Positions 15,958 to 24,047 of a DNA stretch of 64,000 nucleotides are shown here, piece after piece. Under the pieces are notes generated by a model. The model saw only the letters and a program-made list of their open reading frames with translations, did no database searches and was not told the DNA's origin. The position numbers and the translations under genes were made by a program. Position 1 is the stretch's first letter. Every line of letters begins with the position of its first letter. This DNA comes from Streptomyces sp. NBC_01439 (lineage in GTDB: Bacteria; Actinomycetota; Actinomycetes; Streptomycetales; Streptomycetaceae): NCBI RefSeq assembly GCF_036227605.1, contig NZ_CP109487.1, positions 8,481,001 to 8,545,000 of the forward strand, written 5' to 3'.

Positions 15958-18825
15958 ATGACGGACCGCCGGACCCGCACACGGCGCACGATGGTCGAAC
16001 GCGATGCCGAACTCGCGATCGTCGACGAAGCCCTGGACCAGCTCACCGGTCCCGGGCCGGACGCGGGCGGCGCGCTGCTCGCCTTCTCCGGCCCCGCCGG
16101 CCTCGGCAAGACCACCCTGCTCGCCGAACTGCGCCGCCGCGCCCTCGCCCGCACCTGCACCGTCCTCGCCGCCCGGGGTGGCGAACAGGAGCAGAGCCAG
16201 CCCTTCCACGTCGCCCGCCAGCTCATCCAGCCCCAGCTCGCCGGTACCTCCGAGCAGGAGCTGCGCGCCGCCCTCGGGGGCTGGTACTCCATCGTCGGCC
16301 CGGCCCTCGGACTCTGCGCCCCCGAACAGGGCGTCCCGCCCGACCCCCAAGGCCTGCGCGACGGGCTCGACTGGGTGCTCACCCACCTCGTCGTCAAGCG
16401 CGCCCCCGTCGTCCTCGTCCTCGACGACGCCCACTGGGCCGACCCCGAGTCCCTCGGCTGGCTCGCCGCCTTCGCCCCGCGCGCCGAACACCTCCCGCTG
16501 CTCCTCGTCGTCGCCTACCGCCCCGACGAACTGCCCGAGCACGCCGACGCCTTCCGTACGCTCCCCGGCCGGGCGGGACAGCGCCCGCTGCCCCTGGCCC
16601 CGCTCACCCCGGCCGCCGTCGCCACCCTGGTCCGCGAGGCCGTCGGCCCGCACGCCGACGACGCCTTCTGCCAGGAGGCCTGGGCCGTCACCACCGGCAA
16701 CCCCTTCGAAGCCGTCGAACTCACCGCCAAGGTCCGCGGCAAGGGCCTGACCCCGGTCGAGGCGAACGCCCCACAGCTGCGCGACCTCGCCGCCGCCCAG
16801 CGCGGCAGCGGCCTCGTCGCCCGCCTCGAACGCCTCGGCCCCTCCACCGTCCGCTTCGCCTGGGCCTGCGCCGTCCTCGGCACCGCCATCCCGCAGGACA
16901 TCGCCGCCCGGGTCGCCGCACTCGGCGCCGAAGAGGCCGTGGACGCCACCCGGCGGCTGCGCGACGCCCGCATCCTCTCGGCGGCCGCCGCCGAGGAACC
17001 CGATGCCGAAGTCGGGCTGGAGTTCGTCCACCCCCTCATCGCCACCGCCATCTACCGCGCCATCCCCGACGCGCTCCGCGTCGCCCTCCACGGCAAGGCC
17101 GCGGCGGCCGTCGTCGACGCCGGACTCGGCTCCTCCGCGGCCGCCCGCCACCTGCTGGAGACCCACCCCGAGAACGACCCCTGGGTGGTGCGCACCCTGC
17201 GCGAGGCCGCCGGCGAGAACCTCCGGGCCGGCGCCCCCGAGGCCGCCCGCCGCCAGCTCGCCCGCGCGCTGCTCGAACCCCCGAACTTCGACGAACGCGC
17301 CGCCGTCCTCTACGAACTGGGCTGCGCCTCCCTGCTCACCGAGCCCGCCAACACGGTCAACCACCTGCGGGCCGCCCTCGCGGAGCCCTCCGACGACCCG
17401 GCCCTGCGCCAGGGCATCGTCATCCGGCTCGCCCAGGTCCTCGCGCACAGCGACCGGCTCGCCGAGGCCTCGGAATCGCTCGCGCGGGAGATCCCGTACA
17501 CCCAGGACGTACGCGCCCGGCTGCGCCTGCAGTCCGAGCAGTTCATGTGGGACGCCTTCAACGCCGCCGAGACCGACTCCCCGGCCCGCTCCCGGCGGCT
17601 CACCCGCCTCGCCGACCGGCTGACCGGTCGCGACCTCACCGAGCGGTACATCATCGGACTCCGCGCCTGGGACGCCTGCCTACGGGGCGAGCCGGTCGAC
17701 GTCGTGCTGCACCACGCCGGACGGGTGCTGGAGCAGCCCTTCAGCTGGGCCCACGAGGACCGCGGCTTCGAGGTCCCGGTCCTGGTCGCGATGGTCCACA
17801 TGTACACCGACCGGCCCGGACGCGCCGAGGAACTCTTCGAAGCGGGCACCGCCGAGTTCGAGCGGCACGGCTGGCGCGGGGCGCACCTCTCCTTCGCGTA
17901 CAGCCTGCGGGCCTACGTCCGCTACCGGCGCGGGCGGCTCGTCGAGGCCGAGAAACTGGCCCGGGCCGGCCTGCACCTCGCCGAACGCGTCGGCCGACGC
18001 ACCCCCGTGCACTGGTACGCCATAGCCATCCTCCTCACCACCCTCCTCGCTCGGGGCCGGCCCGAGGAGGCCTGGGAGCTGGCCCGGGAGCACGAGTACG
18101 GCAGCCCCTTCCCGGCGGCCGTGGTCTTTCCCGACTCACAGACCGTGTACGCCGAACTGCTGCTGTCCCGGGGCGAGGTGCAGGCCGCGATCGTCGAACT
18201 GGAGGCGGTCGACCGGCGGCTGACCCCGCGCGGCATCCAGAATCCGGCCTGGTGTCCGTGGCAGCTGCACCTCGCCCGGGCGGTAGCCGCGGACGATCCG
18301 GAGCGGGCCCGCGCCCTGGCCGACGACGCCGTCCGGCGGGCCCGCGCCTTCGGCGCCGCCTCGGGCATCGGCCAGGCGCTGCGGGTGGCGGCGCAGGTCG
18401 CCGCCCCCGAGGAACGGGCCGGGCTCCTCCAGGAGGCGGTCACCCTGCTCTCGGCCTCACCGGCGGGGTACGAACTGGCCTGCGCCCTGGCCGCGCTCGG
18501 CAGCGAGCTGCGGGACGCGGACGTGCTGATGCAGGCCGTGGTGACGGCGCGGGAATGCGGTGCGGACGGTCTGGCCGCGGAGACCACCGGCACCCTGCTG
18601 GGACTGGGCGGCGCCCTGCCGTGCGGGCTGGCCTGGGAGGACGGGCTCACGGAGGAGGAGCGGCAGGCGGCGGACCTCGCGGTGCGCACCGAGGAGGAGA
18701 CCGTGCCGGAAGCCGTGGTGCTGCCCGCGCCGGACTGGGCCCTGTCGGCGGCCTGCCGCAAGCTGGGCACCGACCGGACCGGGCTGAGGGACGCACTGGA
18801 GTCGTTCGCCCGTAGCTCAACGTGA
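15958..18825 (+). CDS. large AAA-type ATPase regulator (LAL-like) without LuxR HTH
   Basis: 955 residues. N-terminal STAND/AAA ATPase: Walker A GPAGLGKTTLL at residues 45-55, Walker B VVLVLDDAHWADPESLGWLA near 155. The rest is a long helical, TPR-like array (EERAAVLYELGC-type segments, RAEELFEAGTAEFERHGW, ARALADDAVRRARAFG). This is the architecture of LAL regulators (MalT-like), but those carry a LuxR helix-turn-helix at the C-terminus; here the end is LSAACRKLGTDRTGLRDALE and no HTH is visible. It may act through a partner protein or be a non-DNA-binding member. ATG is preceded by GGGGGG. Confidence 0.8.
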   Translation: MTDRRTRTRRTMVERDAELAIVDEALDQLTGPGPDAGGALLAFSGPAGLGKTTLLAELRRRALARTCTVLAARGGEQEQSQPFHVARQLIQPQLAGTSEQELRAALGGWYSIVGPALGLCAPEQGVPPDPQGLRDGLDWVLTHLVVKRAPVVLVLDDAHWADPESLGWLAAFAPRAEHLPLLLVVAYRPDELPEHADAFRTLPGRAGQRPLPLAPLTPAAVATLVREAVGPHADDAFCQEAWAVTTGNPFEAVELTAKVRGKGLTPVEANAPQLRDLAAAQRGSGLVARLERLGPSTVRFAWACAVLGTAIPQDIAARVAALGAEEAVDATRRLRDARILSAAAAEEPDAEVGLEFVHPLIATAIYRAIPDALRVALHGKAAAAVVDAGLGSSAAARHLLETHPENDPWVVRTLREAAGENLRAGAPEAARRQLARALLEPPNFDERAAVLYELGCASLLTEPANTVNHLRAALAEPSDDPALRQGIVIRLAQVLAHSDRLAEASESLAREIPYTQDVRARLRLQSEQFMWDAFNAAETDSPARSRRLTRLADRLTGRDLTERYIIGLRAWDACLRGEPVDVVLHHAGRVLEQPFSWAHEDRGFEVPVLVAMVHMYTDRPGRAEELFEAGTAEFERHGWRGAHLSFAYSLRAYVRYRRGRLVEAEKLARAGLHLAERVGRRTPVHWYAIAILLTTLLARGRPEEAWELAREHEYGSPFPAAVVFPDSQTVYAELLLSRGEVQAAIVELEAVDRRLTPRGIQNPAWCPWQLHLARAVAADDPERARALADDAVRRARAFGAASGIGQALRVAAQVAAPEERAGLLQEAVTLLSASPAGYELACALAALGSELRDADVLMQAVVTARECGADGLAAETTGTLLGLGGALPCGLAWEDGLTEEERQAADLAVRTEEETVPEAVVLPAPDWALSAACRKLGTDRTGLRDALESFARSST

Positions 18826-18859
18826 TCGGAGCCGCCGCCCGGCGGGCAAGCATGCTCGT

Positions 18860-19621
18860 ATGGATCATGACGAAAGACTCGCCCCCTTCCGGACCGAAGC
18901 GGCGGCGTTCGAGAAGGCAGTGCGTCGGGCGTTCGACCTCGGCGAGCCGGTGCCCGCAGTCCCCTCGTGCCCGGGCTGGACGGTCACCGACCTCGTCCAG
19001 CACCTGGGCGGAGTGCACCGCTACCTCGCGCACGTCCTGCGCGAGCGGCTCACGGCCCCGCCCGACCCCGCCGGCCTCGGCCTCCCCGACGCCCCCGGCG
19101 ACCCGGAGGGGCTGACCGACTGGTTCGCGCAGGGCGCCCGGGAGCTTGCGGAGCTCTTCCACGAGCTCGGGCCGGACACCGCCGTCTGGACCTGGTCCGT
19201 CGAGCAGACCTCGGGGTTCTGGCTCCGGATGCAGCTGATCGAACTGGCCGTGCACCGCTGGGACGCCGAATCCGCGACCGGCACCGCGGGCCGCCTCGCC
19301 CCGGACGTGGCCGCGGACGCCGTGACCCAGACGATCGAGGTGATGGCCCCGGCCCGCCGCGGCTGGCAGCAGGCGCCGCCGGGCACGGGGGAGAGGTACC
19401 GCTTCCGGCGTACCGACGGTCCGGAATCCTGGACGGTCCTCTTCTCGGGGGACCAGGTCCTGCTGGAGCCCGGTTCCACCGCCCCGGCGGACGTCGAGGC
19501 CTCCGGCACCGCCTCCGACCTCGCCCTGTTCCTGTGGCGCCGGATGCCGCCCACCGCCCTGCAGGTCACCGGCGACGCCGCCCTGCTCCCGCACTGGTTC
19601 ACGCTCGTCCCGCCGATCTGA
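18860..19621 (+). CDS. maleylpyruvate isomerase family, mycothiol-dependent enzyme
   Basis: 253 residues, typical size. N-terminal DinB/MDMPI helical-bundle domain with SCPGWTVTDLVQHLGGVHRY (residues 35-54); the histidines in VQHLGGVH and in IELAVHRWDAE are the metal ligands expected of this fold. C-terminal half (PADVEASGTASDLALFLWRR) is the usual SCP2-like small domain. These proteins use mycothiol as cofactor for isomerisation or detoxification; the substrate of this one cannot be told. Starts 34 bases after the ATPase gene on the same strand, so cotranscription is possible. Confidence 0.88.
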   Translation: MDHDERLAPFRTEAAAFEKAVRRAFDLGEPVPAVPSCPGWTVTDLVQHLGGVHRYLAHVLRERLTAPPDPAGLGLPDAPGDPEGLTDWFAQGARELAELFHELGPDTAVWTWSVEQTSGFWLRMQLIELAVHRWDAESATGTAGRLAPDVAADAVTQTIEVMAPARRGWQQAPPGTGERYRFRRTDGPESWTVLFSGDQVLLEPGSTAPADVEASGTASDLALFLWRRMPPTALQVTGDAALLPHWFTLVPPI

Positions 19622-19635
19622 CGGGCCGATCTGAC

Positions 19636-19657
19636 GGCCGGGCCGGCGGGCCCGGCC
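19636..19657 (+). terminator. G+C-rich hairpin after the mycothiol-dependent enzyme
   Basis: GGCCGGGCC (19636-19644), loop GGCG, GGCCCGGCC (19649-19657): nine-base-pair stem, 15 bases after the stop codon. Confidence 0.5.
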
Positions 19658-19721
19658 CGGACGGGTCACCGGATGCGGGCCCCCGGGCCGGAAAACCCGC
19701 GCGGCCACGTACCATGGCGGC

Positions 19722-20222
19722 ATGTCCTTCCTCCGCCGCCACCGCGCCGCCACTCCCGCCGGCCCGGACTTCGACGTCCTGGCCATGGACCCGGGGGACT
19801 GGCCGGGCAATCTCGGGGCCGGGCTGCTGCCCGCGCCCGACGGCAGCTGCCAGGGTGTCTTCCTCCGCTACGACCTCTTCGGCGGACGCGGCCCCGCAAT
19901 GATCATCGGGAACCTCCCGGAGGGATCCCCGGCCCGCGACCTCACCGACGACCAGATCCCCTTCGAGGTGGCCCAGCTCCTCGACGCACTGGAGAACGAC
20001 GAGGACGTCGAGGTCACCGGCGTCGAGGACTGCCCCGTCATGCAGGGCGACAACCTCCTCATCGTCCGGAAGGTCAAGCTGTCGGAGTCCCGCATCTCCT
20101 GCGTCCAGTTCGACCGCAGCGACAACGTGCTGGTCACCATCGCCAGCTGGGACCGCCCGATCACCGATGACCTCTACGCCCTCCTGAAGCCGCTCCCCGC
20201 CGAGCTCTTCCAGCAGGGCTGA
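19722..20222 (+). CDS. conserved hypothetical protein
   Basis: 166 residues, acidic, no signal peptide or membrane segment. The chain reads as an alpha/beta domain with FDVLAMDPGDWPGNLGAGLL, VFLRYDLFGGRGPAMIIGNL, an acidic DALENDEDVEVTGVED stretch and NLLIVRKVKLSESRISCVQF. I do not recognise the family. ATG at 19722 follows a short intergenic gap; strong codon bias supports expression. It converges on the KstD-like gene with 25 bases between the stops. Confidence 0.7.
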   Translation: MSFLRRHRAATPAGPDFDVLAMDPGDWPGNLGAGLLPAPDGSCQGVFLRYDLFGGRGPAMIIGNLPEGSPARDLTDDQIPFEVAQLLDALENDEDVEVTGVEDCPVMQGDNLLIVRKVKLSESRISCVQFDRSDNVLVTIASWDRPITDDLYALLKPLPAELFQQG

Positions 20223-20236
20223 CCGTCCGCATCCCC

Positions 20237-20263
20237 CATCGCGGGCGTCACGCGTCCGCGATG
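20237..20263. terminator. convergent hairpin overlapping the 3' end of the KstD-like gene
   Basis: CATCGCGG (20237-20244) and CCGCGATG (20256-20263) form an eight-base-pair stem with an 11-base loop. It spans the last codons and stop of the reverse-strand flavoprotein and lies 15 bases after the stop of the forward gene, so it could serve both. Confidence 0.45.
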
Positions 20264-22044
20264 GCGTTCGCCGCCACGTAACCGAAGGTCATCGCGGGGC
20301 CGATCGTCGACCCGGCCCCCGCGTAGCTGTGGCCCATCACCGCCGCGCTCGCGTTGCCGGCCGCGTACAGGCCTGGGATCACCGAGCCGTCCGGGCGCAG
20401 GGCCCGCGCCCGGGCGTCCGTCACGATGCCGCCCTTCGTACCGAGGTCCCCGGGCACGATCTTGAACGCGTAGAACGGCGGGACCCAGACGGGTGCCAGG
20501 CACGAGTTCGGGTGCACGCCCGGATCCGTGTAGTAGTGGTCGTACGCCGTGTCGCCCCGGTGGAAGTCGGCGTCGTCGCCGCTCCAGGCCTGCGCGTTGA
20601 ACCGGCCCAGCGTCGCCCGCAGCGCCGCCGCCGGAACCCCGATCTGACCCGCCAGCGCGTCCCAGGTCCACGCCTTTTTCGCCGCGCCCGCCCGGTACCA
20701 CGAGTCCGGGAAGGGGAGCGTCGGCAGGACGTCCTTGAACAGGTACCTGTTGCGGTAGTTCTGATCCACGATCAGCCATGCCGGGATGTGCGAGCCGACC
20801 GCGCCGCGGTCCCTCTCGTACATCACGTGCACCACATCGCTGTACGGCGCCGCCTCGTTGACGAACCGCGCGCCGTTCGCGTTCACCATCAGCCCGCCCG
20901 GCAGGGTCCGTTCGGCGAGGCAGAAGTACGGCTCCCCGGGCAGCGGGATCGAAGGCCCCCACCACGCGTCGTCCATCAGCGCGAGCGAGGCACCGGCCCG
21001 CTGCCCCGCCCGGATCCCGTCCCCGGTGTTCTCCTTCGCGCCCACCGACCACTGGGTGCCGATCGGCTGCTGCTGGTACTGCGCCCGCATCTGCGCGTTG
21101 TGCTCGAAACCGCCCGAGCCGATGACCACTCCGCGCCGGGCCCGTACGGTGCCCCGTACGCCCTCCTTCTCCACCACCACGCCGGTGACCGCGCCGCCCT
21201 CCTGGACCAGGTCCACCAGCGGGCTGTTCAGCCACACCGGCACCCCGGCCCGTTGGAGCCCCGCGCGCAGCCCCGCCGCCAGGGCCTGGCCCATCGTCAG
21301 CGGCTTCTCGCCGCGCAGCGCCGCCTTCGTGCCGCGCGCCAGGCACTCGGTGGACACGGCGAGCCCCTTGGCGCTCACCGCGGCCAGGTTCAGCCACTTG
21401 TAGTCCTGGCTGAAGACCACCATCCCGGCCGGGACCGGCATGTACGCCGGATTCAGGCGGGCCAGTTCGGCGCCCAGGACGTTCCCGTCGATCTGGTCCG
21501 GCTCGATGGAGCGGCCGTTCGGCAGTCCGCCCGGCAGGTCGGGGTAGTAGTCGCTGTACCCCTCCATGAAGCGGAACCTCAGCGGGCTGTTGGCCATCAC
21601 GAAGTCCAGCATCCGCGGCCCGTTGGCGAGGAACGCGGCCTGCCGGTCGGCCGGTACCTCGGGCCCGACGACGGCGGCCAGGTACGTCGCCGCCTTCTGC
21701 GGGGTGTCCGGTACCCCCGCCCCCAGGATCACCGAATTGTTGGGCAGCCAGATACCGGCTCCGGAGCGGGCGGCCGATCCGCCGAAGGTCGGGGCCTTCT
21801 CCACCACCAGCACGCTCAGCCCCCGCCTGGCGGCGGTGAGCGCGGCGGTCATCCCGGCGGCCCCGGAGCCGACCACGACGACGTCGTACTCGCCGAGCGG
21901 CGGCCCGTCCTGGGCGCCGTCGGCCCGGGCGGTGGCGGACGGCAGCACGGTGGCGGCGAGCACCCCGGCCCCCGTACCGGCGAGGACCGCACGTCTGGAC
22001 GGGAGGGTGGCGGGGGCGGTGGTGCGTGAAGCGCTTGCGGACAT
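20248..22044 (-). CDS. FAD-dependent KstD/fumarate-reductase-like dehydrogenase with Tat-type leader
   Basis: 598 residues. Starts with a twin-arginine leader: SRRAVLAG (Arg 17-18), hydrophobic TGAGVLAATVLP, cleavage-type ATARA-D near 40. Then the FAD Rossmann motif VVVVGSGAAGMTAALTAARR (from about 55), the KstD-typical FGGSAARSGAGIWLPNN, and the C-terminal YAAGNASAAVMGHSYAGAGS with TIGPAMTFGYVAA. In 3-ketosteroid delta1-dehydrogenases this last part carries the catalytic Tyr; here SYAGAG matches. So 1,2-dehydrogenation of a 3-oxosteroid is plausible, probably outside the membrane. Its promoter region holds the same TCTGA-N7-TCAGA palindrome as the FadD/crotonase promoter. Confidence 0.82.
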   Translation of the reverse strand: MSASASRTTAPATLPSRRAVLAGTGAGVLAATVLPSATARADGAQDGPPLGEYDVVVVGSGAAGMTAALTAARRGLSVLVVEKAPTFGGSAARSGAGIWLPNNSVILGAGVPDTPQKAATYLAAVVGPEVPADRQAAFLANGPRMLDFVMANSPLRFRFMEGYSDYYPDLPGGLPNGRSIEPDQIDGNVLGAELARLNPAYMPVPAGMVVFSQDYKWLNLAAVSAKGLAVSTECLARGTKAALRGEKPLTMGQALAAGLRAGLQRAGVPVWLNSPLVDLVQEGGAVTGVVVEKEGVRGTVRARRGVVIGSGGFEHNAQMRAQYQQQPIGTQWSVGAKENTGDGIRAGQRAGASLALMDDAWWGPSIPLPGEPYFCLAERTLPGGLMVNANGARFVNEAAPYSDVVHVMYERDRGAVGSHIPAWLIVDQNYRNRYLFKDVLPTLPFPDSWYRAGAAKKAWTWDALAGQIGVPAAALRATLGRFNAQAWSGDDADFHRGDTAYDHYYTDPGVHPNSCLAPVWVPPFYAFKIVPGDLGTKGGIVTDARARALRPDGSVIPGLYAAGNASAAVMGHSYAGAGSTIGPAMTFGYVAANAIADA

Positions 22045-22090
22045 GGGCAGGCTCCAGCGGTGTGGGGAGGAGGGGAAGTGCCTCCAGCAT

Positions 22091-22109
22091 TTCTGATGCT
22101 AAGTCAGAA
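22091..22109. promoter_or_regulatory. palindrome TTCTGA-N7-TCAGAA, shared operator candidate
   Basis: TTCTGA (22091-22096), TGCTAAG, TCAGAA (22104-22109), 47-65 bases upstream of the KstD-like start. Core TCTGA-N7-TCAGA and the trailing A-run are the same as at 10108-10124. Confidence 0.6.
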
Positions 22110-22130
22110 AAGGTGTTCGGGGGATCATGT

Positions 22131-22144
22131 GATGTCAAGACATC
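22131..22144. promoter_or_regulatory. perfect palindrome GATGTC-AA-GACATC
   Basis: Six-base arms around AA, 22131-22144, between the KstD-like promoter and the 3' end of the YjbR gene. It may be a second operator for the flavoprotein gene; a weak terminator for the YjbR gene is the alternative. Confidence 0.4.
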
Positions 22145-22170
22145 CGGCGCCCCGGGACAACGCCGGGCGG

Positions 22171-22563
22171 TCAGCCCTCCGCCCGCATCCGGGCGCCCAG
22201 TTCCTTCACGTGCCGCTTGAGGGCCACGGTCCGGTAGCTCTCCTCCACCCACTCGCACAGCACCTGCACGGAGGGCGCCCCCTGCCCGGCCAGCGGCAGG
22301 GACACCCAGCCGGAGCGGCCCAGGCCGTAGCCGGTGGGCTCCGCTCCCGGCGCGGTCATCGCGTGCCCGTGCAGCGCCTCGTCCTTGAGCTTGACGGACA
22401 GGCCGGGCGGCTGCGGCCCGTCGATGTTCCCCAGGAAGACGAAGATCTTCTTGTTCACCTTCACCACGCAGTCCTCGGGACCCCAGGGATGGTCCTCCAC
22501 GGCCTCCGGAAGGCCGAGGGCGAACTCCCGGACCGCCTCCCACTTGCGCACTCCGGACTTCAT
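22171..22563 (-). CDS. MmcQ/YjbR family DNA-binding-like protein
   Basis: 130 residues from ATG at 22563 with GGGAGG upstream; the longer open frame upstream lacks a ribosome site. MmcQ/YjbR fold: LGLPEAVEDHPWGPEDCVVK, then KKIFVFLGNIDGPQPPGLSV, GRSGWVSLPLAGQG and the C-terminal WVEESYRTVALKRHVKEL. The fold resembles the DNA-binding part of CyaY-like/YjbR proteins; a molecular role is not established. Transcribed away from the phosphotransferase terminator and toward the KstD-like promoter. Confidence 0.9.
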   Translation of the reverse strand: MKSGVRKWEAVREFALGLPEAVEDHPWGPEDCVVKVNKKIFVFLGNIDGPQPPGLSVKLKDEALHGHAMTAPGAEPTGYGLGRSGWVSLPLAGQGAPSVQVLCEWVEESYRTVALKRHVKELGARMRAEG

Positions 22564-22640
22564 CAGAGCCTCCCGTCGATCGTCTCCCCACGCTAACGGA
22601 GCCCGCCCGGGCATTCCCGTACCCGCGCACCCGTGAACCG

Positions 22641-22678
22641 GCGAAGCCCCGTGGCGGTGGGGGGCCACGGGGCTTCGC
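22641..22678 (-). terminator. strong hairpin terminator of the phosphotransferase gene
   Basis: GCGAAGCCCCGTGGC (22641-22655), eight-base loop, GCCACGGGGCTTCGC (22664-22678): a perfect 15-base-pair stem 13 bases downstream of the reverse-strand phosphotransferase stop and 77 bases upstream of the YjbR start. Confidence 0.85.
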
Positions 22679-22691
22679 GTTCGGGGGGCGG

Positions 22692-23816
22692 TCAGCGCGT
22701 GCCCACCGCCGCGCGGACGGCACGGCGCGCCATCCCCGCATCGTCGTGCAGGCGGCGGAGCAGCAGCCGCTGCTCCTCACCGGAGGACAGGGAGCCCACC
22801 GGAAGCGCCTGGGTCGGGGCGGTCGCCAGCATCGAGCGCTGCACCGCCGTCTCGGACATCCGGATCTCCCGGGTCAGCACCAGCATCAGATTGACCAGGA
22901 AGGCGTCCCGCGCGGCCGGACCGGCCGATTGGGCGAGCCGGCTGATCTGGGCGCGGGCGGCCGGGGCGTCGCCCAGTACCGTCCACAGCGTGGCCAGGTC
23001 GTACCCCGGTAGGTACCAACCCGAGTGCTCCCAGTCGAGCAGGACCGGACCCGCCGGCGACAGCAGCAGGTTCGACAGCAGGGCGTCACCGTGGTTGAAC
23101 TGCAGCGCCGTGCCCGACAGCTTCACGCCGTGCAGCAGCTTCTGCAGGTCACCGAGGTCCCGGTCGGTCAGCAGGCCCAACTCGTAGTCGCGGGCGATCC
23201 GCCGGGCGTAGTTCATCGGGGTGCCGAACAACTCCGCCGGCGGCCGCCACTGGTTGACCCGGGACACCGCGCCCAGGGCCGCCCGGAGGTCCACGCGCGG
23301 CGGCGGCTCCACCGGGTGCCGCTGCAGCGCCGCGACCCGGCCGGCCATCCGCTCCACCACGAGCGTGCAGTTATCGGGGTCGGCGGCGATCAGCCGGGGC
23401 ACCCGGACCGGCGGGCGGTGCCGGACGAAGGTCCGGTATGCAGCTATTTCGTGCCGGTAGCGCTCACGCCACTCGGGCGAGTGGTCCAGTAAAACCTTCG
23501 CCACGGCGGTCATCCGTCCGGTGGTACCGACCAGGAGGACCGAGCGGCCGCTGCGCCGCAGTACCTGCACCGGGGCGAACTCCGGACAGATCCGCTGCAC
23601 CGAGGCGAGCGCGGTGCGCAGTTGCGCCCCCTGCGGCCCCGAGAGGTCGATTCTTCCGCTGACGGGCAGTGATCCGGTACTCGGCATTCGCCGCGCCCGG
23701 ACGGCGCCCTGTGTCGGAGCCGCCGGGCGGCCGGGTTCGAGGTAGGGGCCGCCGCCAGCCGGGAGCGTGCGGTGCGACCGGACCGGTGCGGACACGGAGG
23801 ACGTTGCTGCGTACAT
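22692..23816 (-). CDS. aminoglycoside/choline phosphotransferase family protein
   Basis: 374 residues from ATG at 23816 (product [12 protein letters not shown]). Kinase-like fold: [19 protein letters not shown] holds the ATP lysine region, [15 protein letters not shown] is the Brenner motif (catalytic Asp, HGDxxxxN), and [20 protein letters not shown] is the metal-binding DWE. Phosphorylates a small molecule; the substrate may be an aminoglycoside, a sugar or a lipid head group and cannot be chosen. The first 90 residues are disordered and Pro/Gly-rich. Codon 109 (23492-23490) is TTA, so translation should depend on the bldA tRNA. Divergent from the NsdA/B-type regulator. Confidence 0.85.
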   Translation of the reverse strand: MYAATSSVSAPVRSHRTLPAGGGPYLEPGRPAAPTQGAVRARRMPSTGSLPVSGRIDLSGPQGAQLRTALASVQRICPEFAPVQVLRRSGRSVLLVGTTGRMTAVAKVLLDHSPEWRERYRHEIAAYRTFVRHRPPVRVPRLIAADPDNCTLVVERMAGRVAALQRHPVEPPPRVDLRAALGAVSRVNQWRPPAELFGTPMNYARRIARDYELGLLTDRDLGDLQKLLHGVKLSGTALQFNHGDALLSNLLLSPAGPVLLDWEHSGWYLPGYDLATLWTVLGDAPAARAQISRLAQSAGPAARDAFLVNLMLVLTREIRMSETAVQRSMLATAPTQALPVGSLSSGEEQRLLLRRLHDDAGMARRAVRAAVGTR

Positions 23817-24047
23817 GGTGATACGGATCCCTTCGTGCGCCGACGAGTTGCGTACGCCGCCCCGCCGGATCCCGTACTTCACCCTGGGGAGTTCCGCCGG
23901 TGAACCGGGTCGGGGAGGCGCATTCCTACCTGACACCCGGGGCAAGGTGGCGAACCATCGGGCGTGCCCTGGCGAAGCCTGGCGAATAGTCGCTGGGCAC
24001 CTACCAGCGGGCTACTGTCAACTCAGCCGAGAACCTGGGGGCTTGAC

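Noticed and set aside
15844..17448. 534-codon reverse-strand frame opposite the LAL-like ATPase
   Set aside because: Shadow of the forward gene, which has Walker A and B; reverse product is glycine-rich with no motif.
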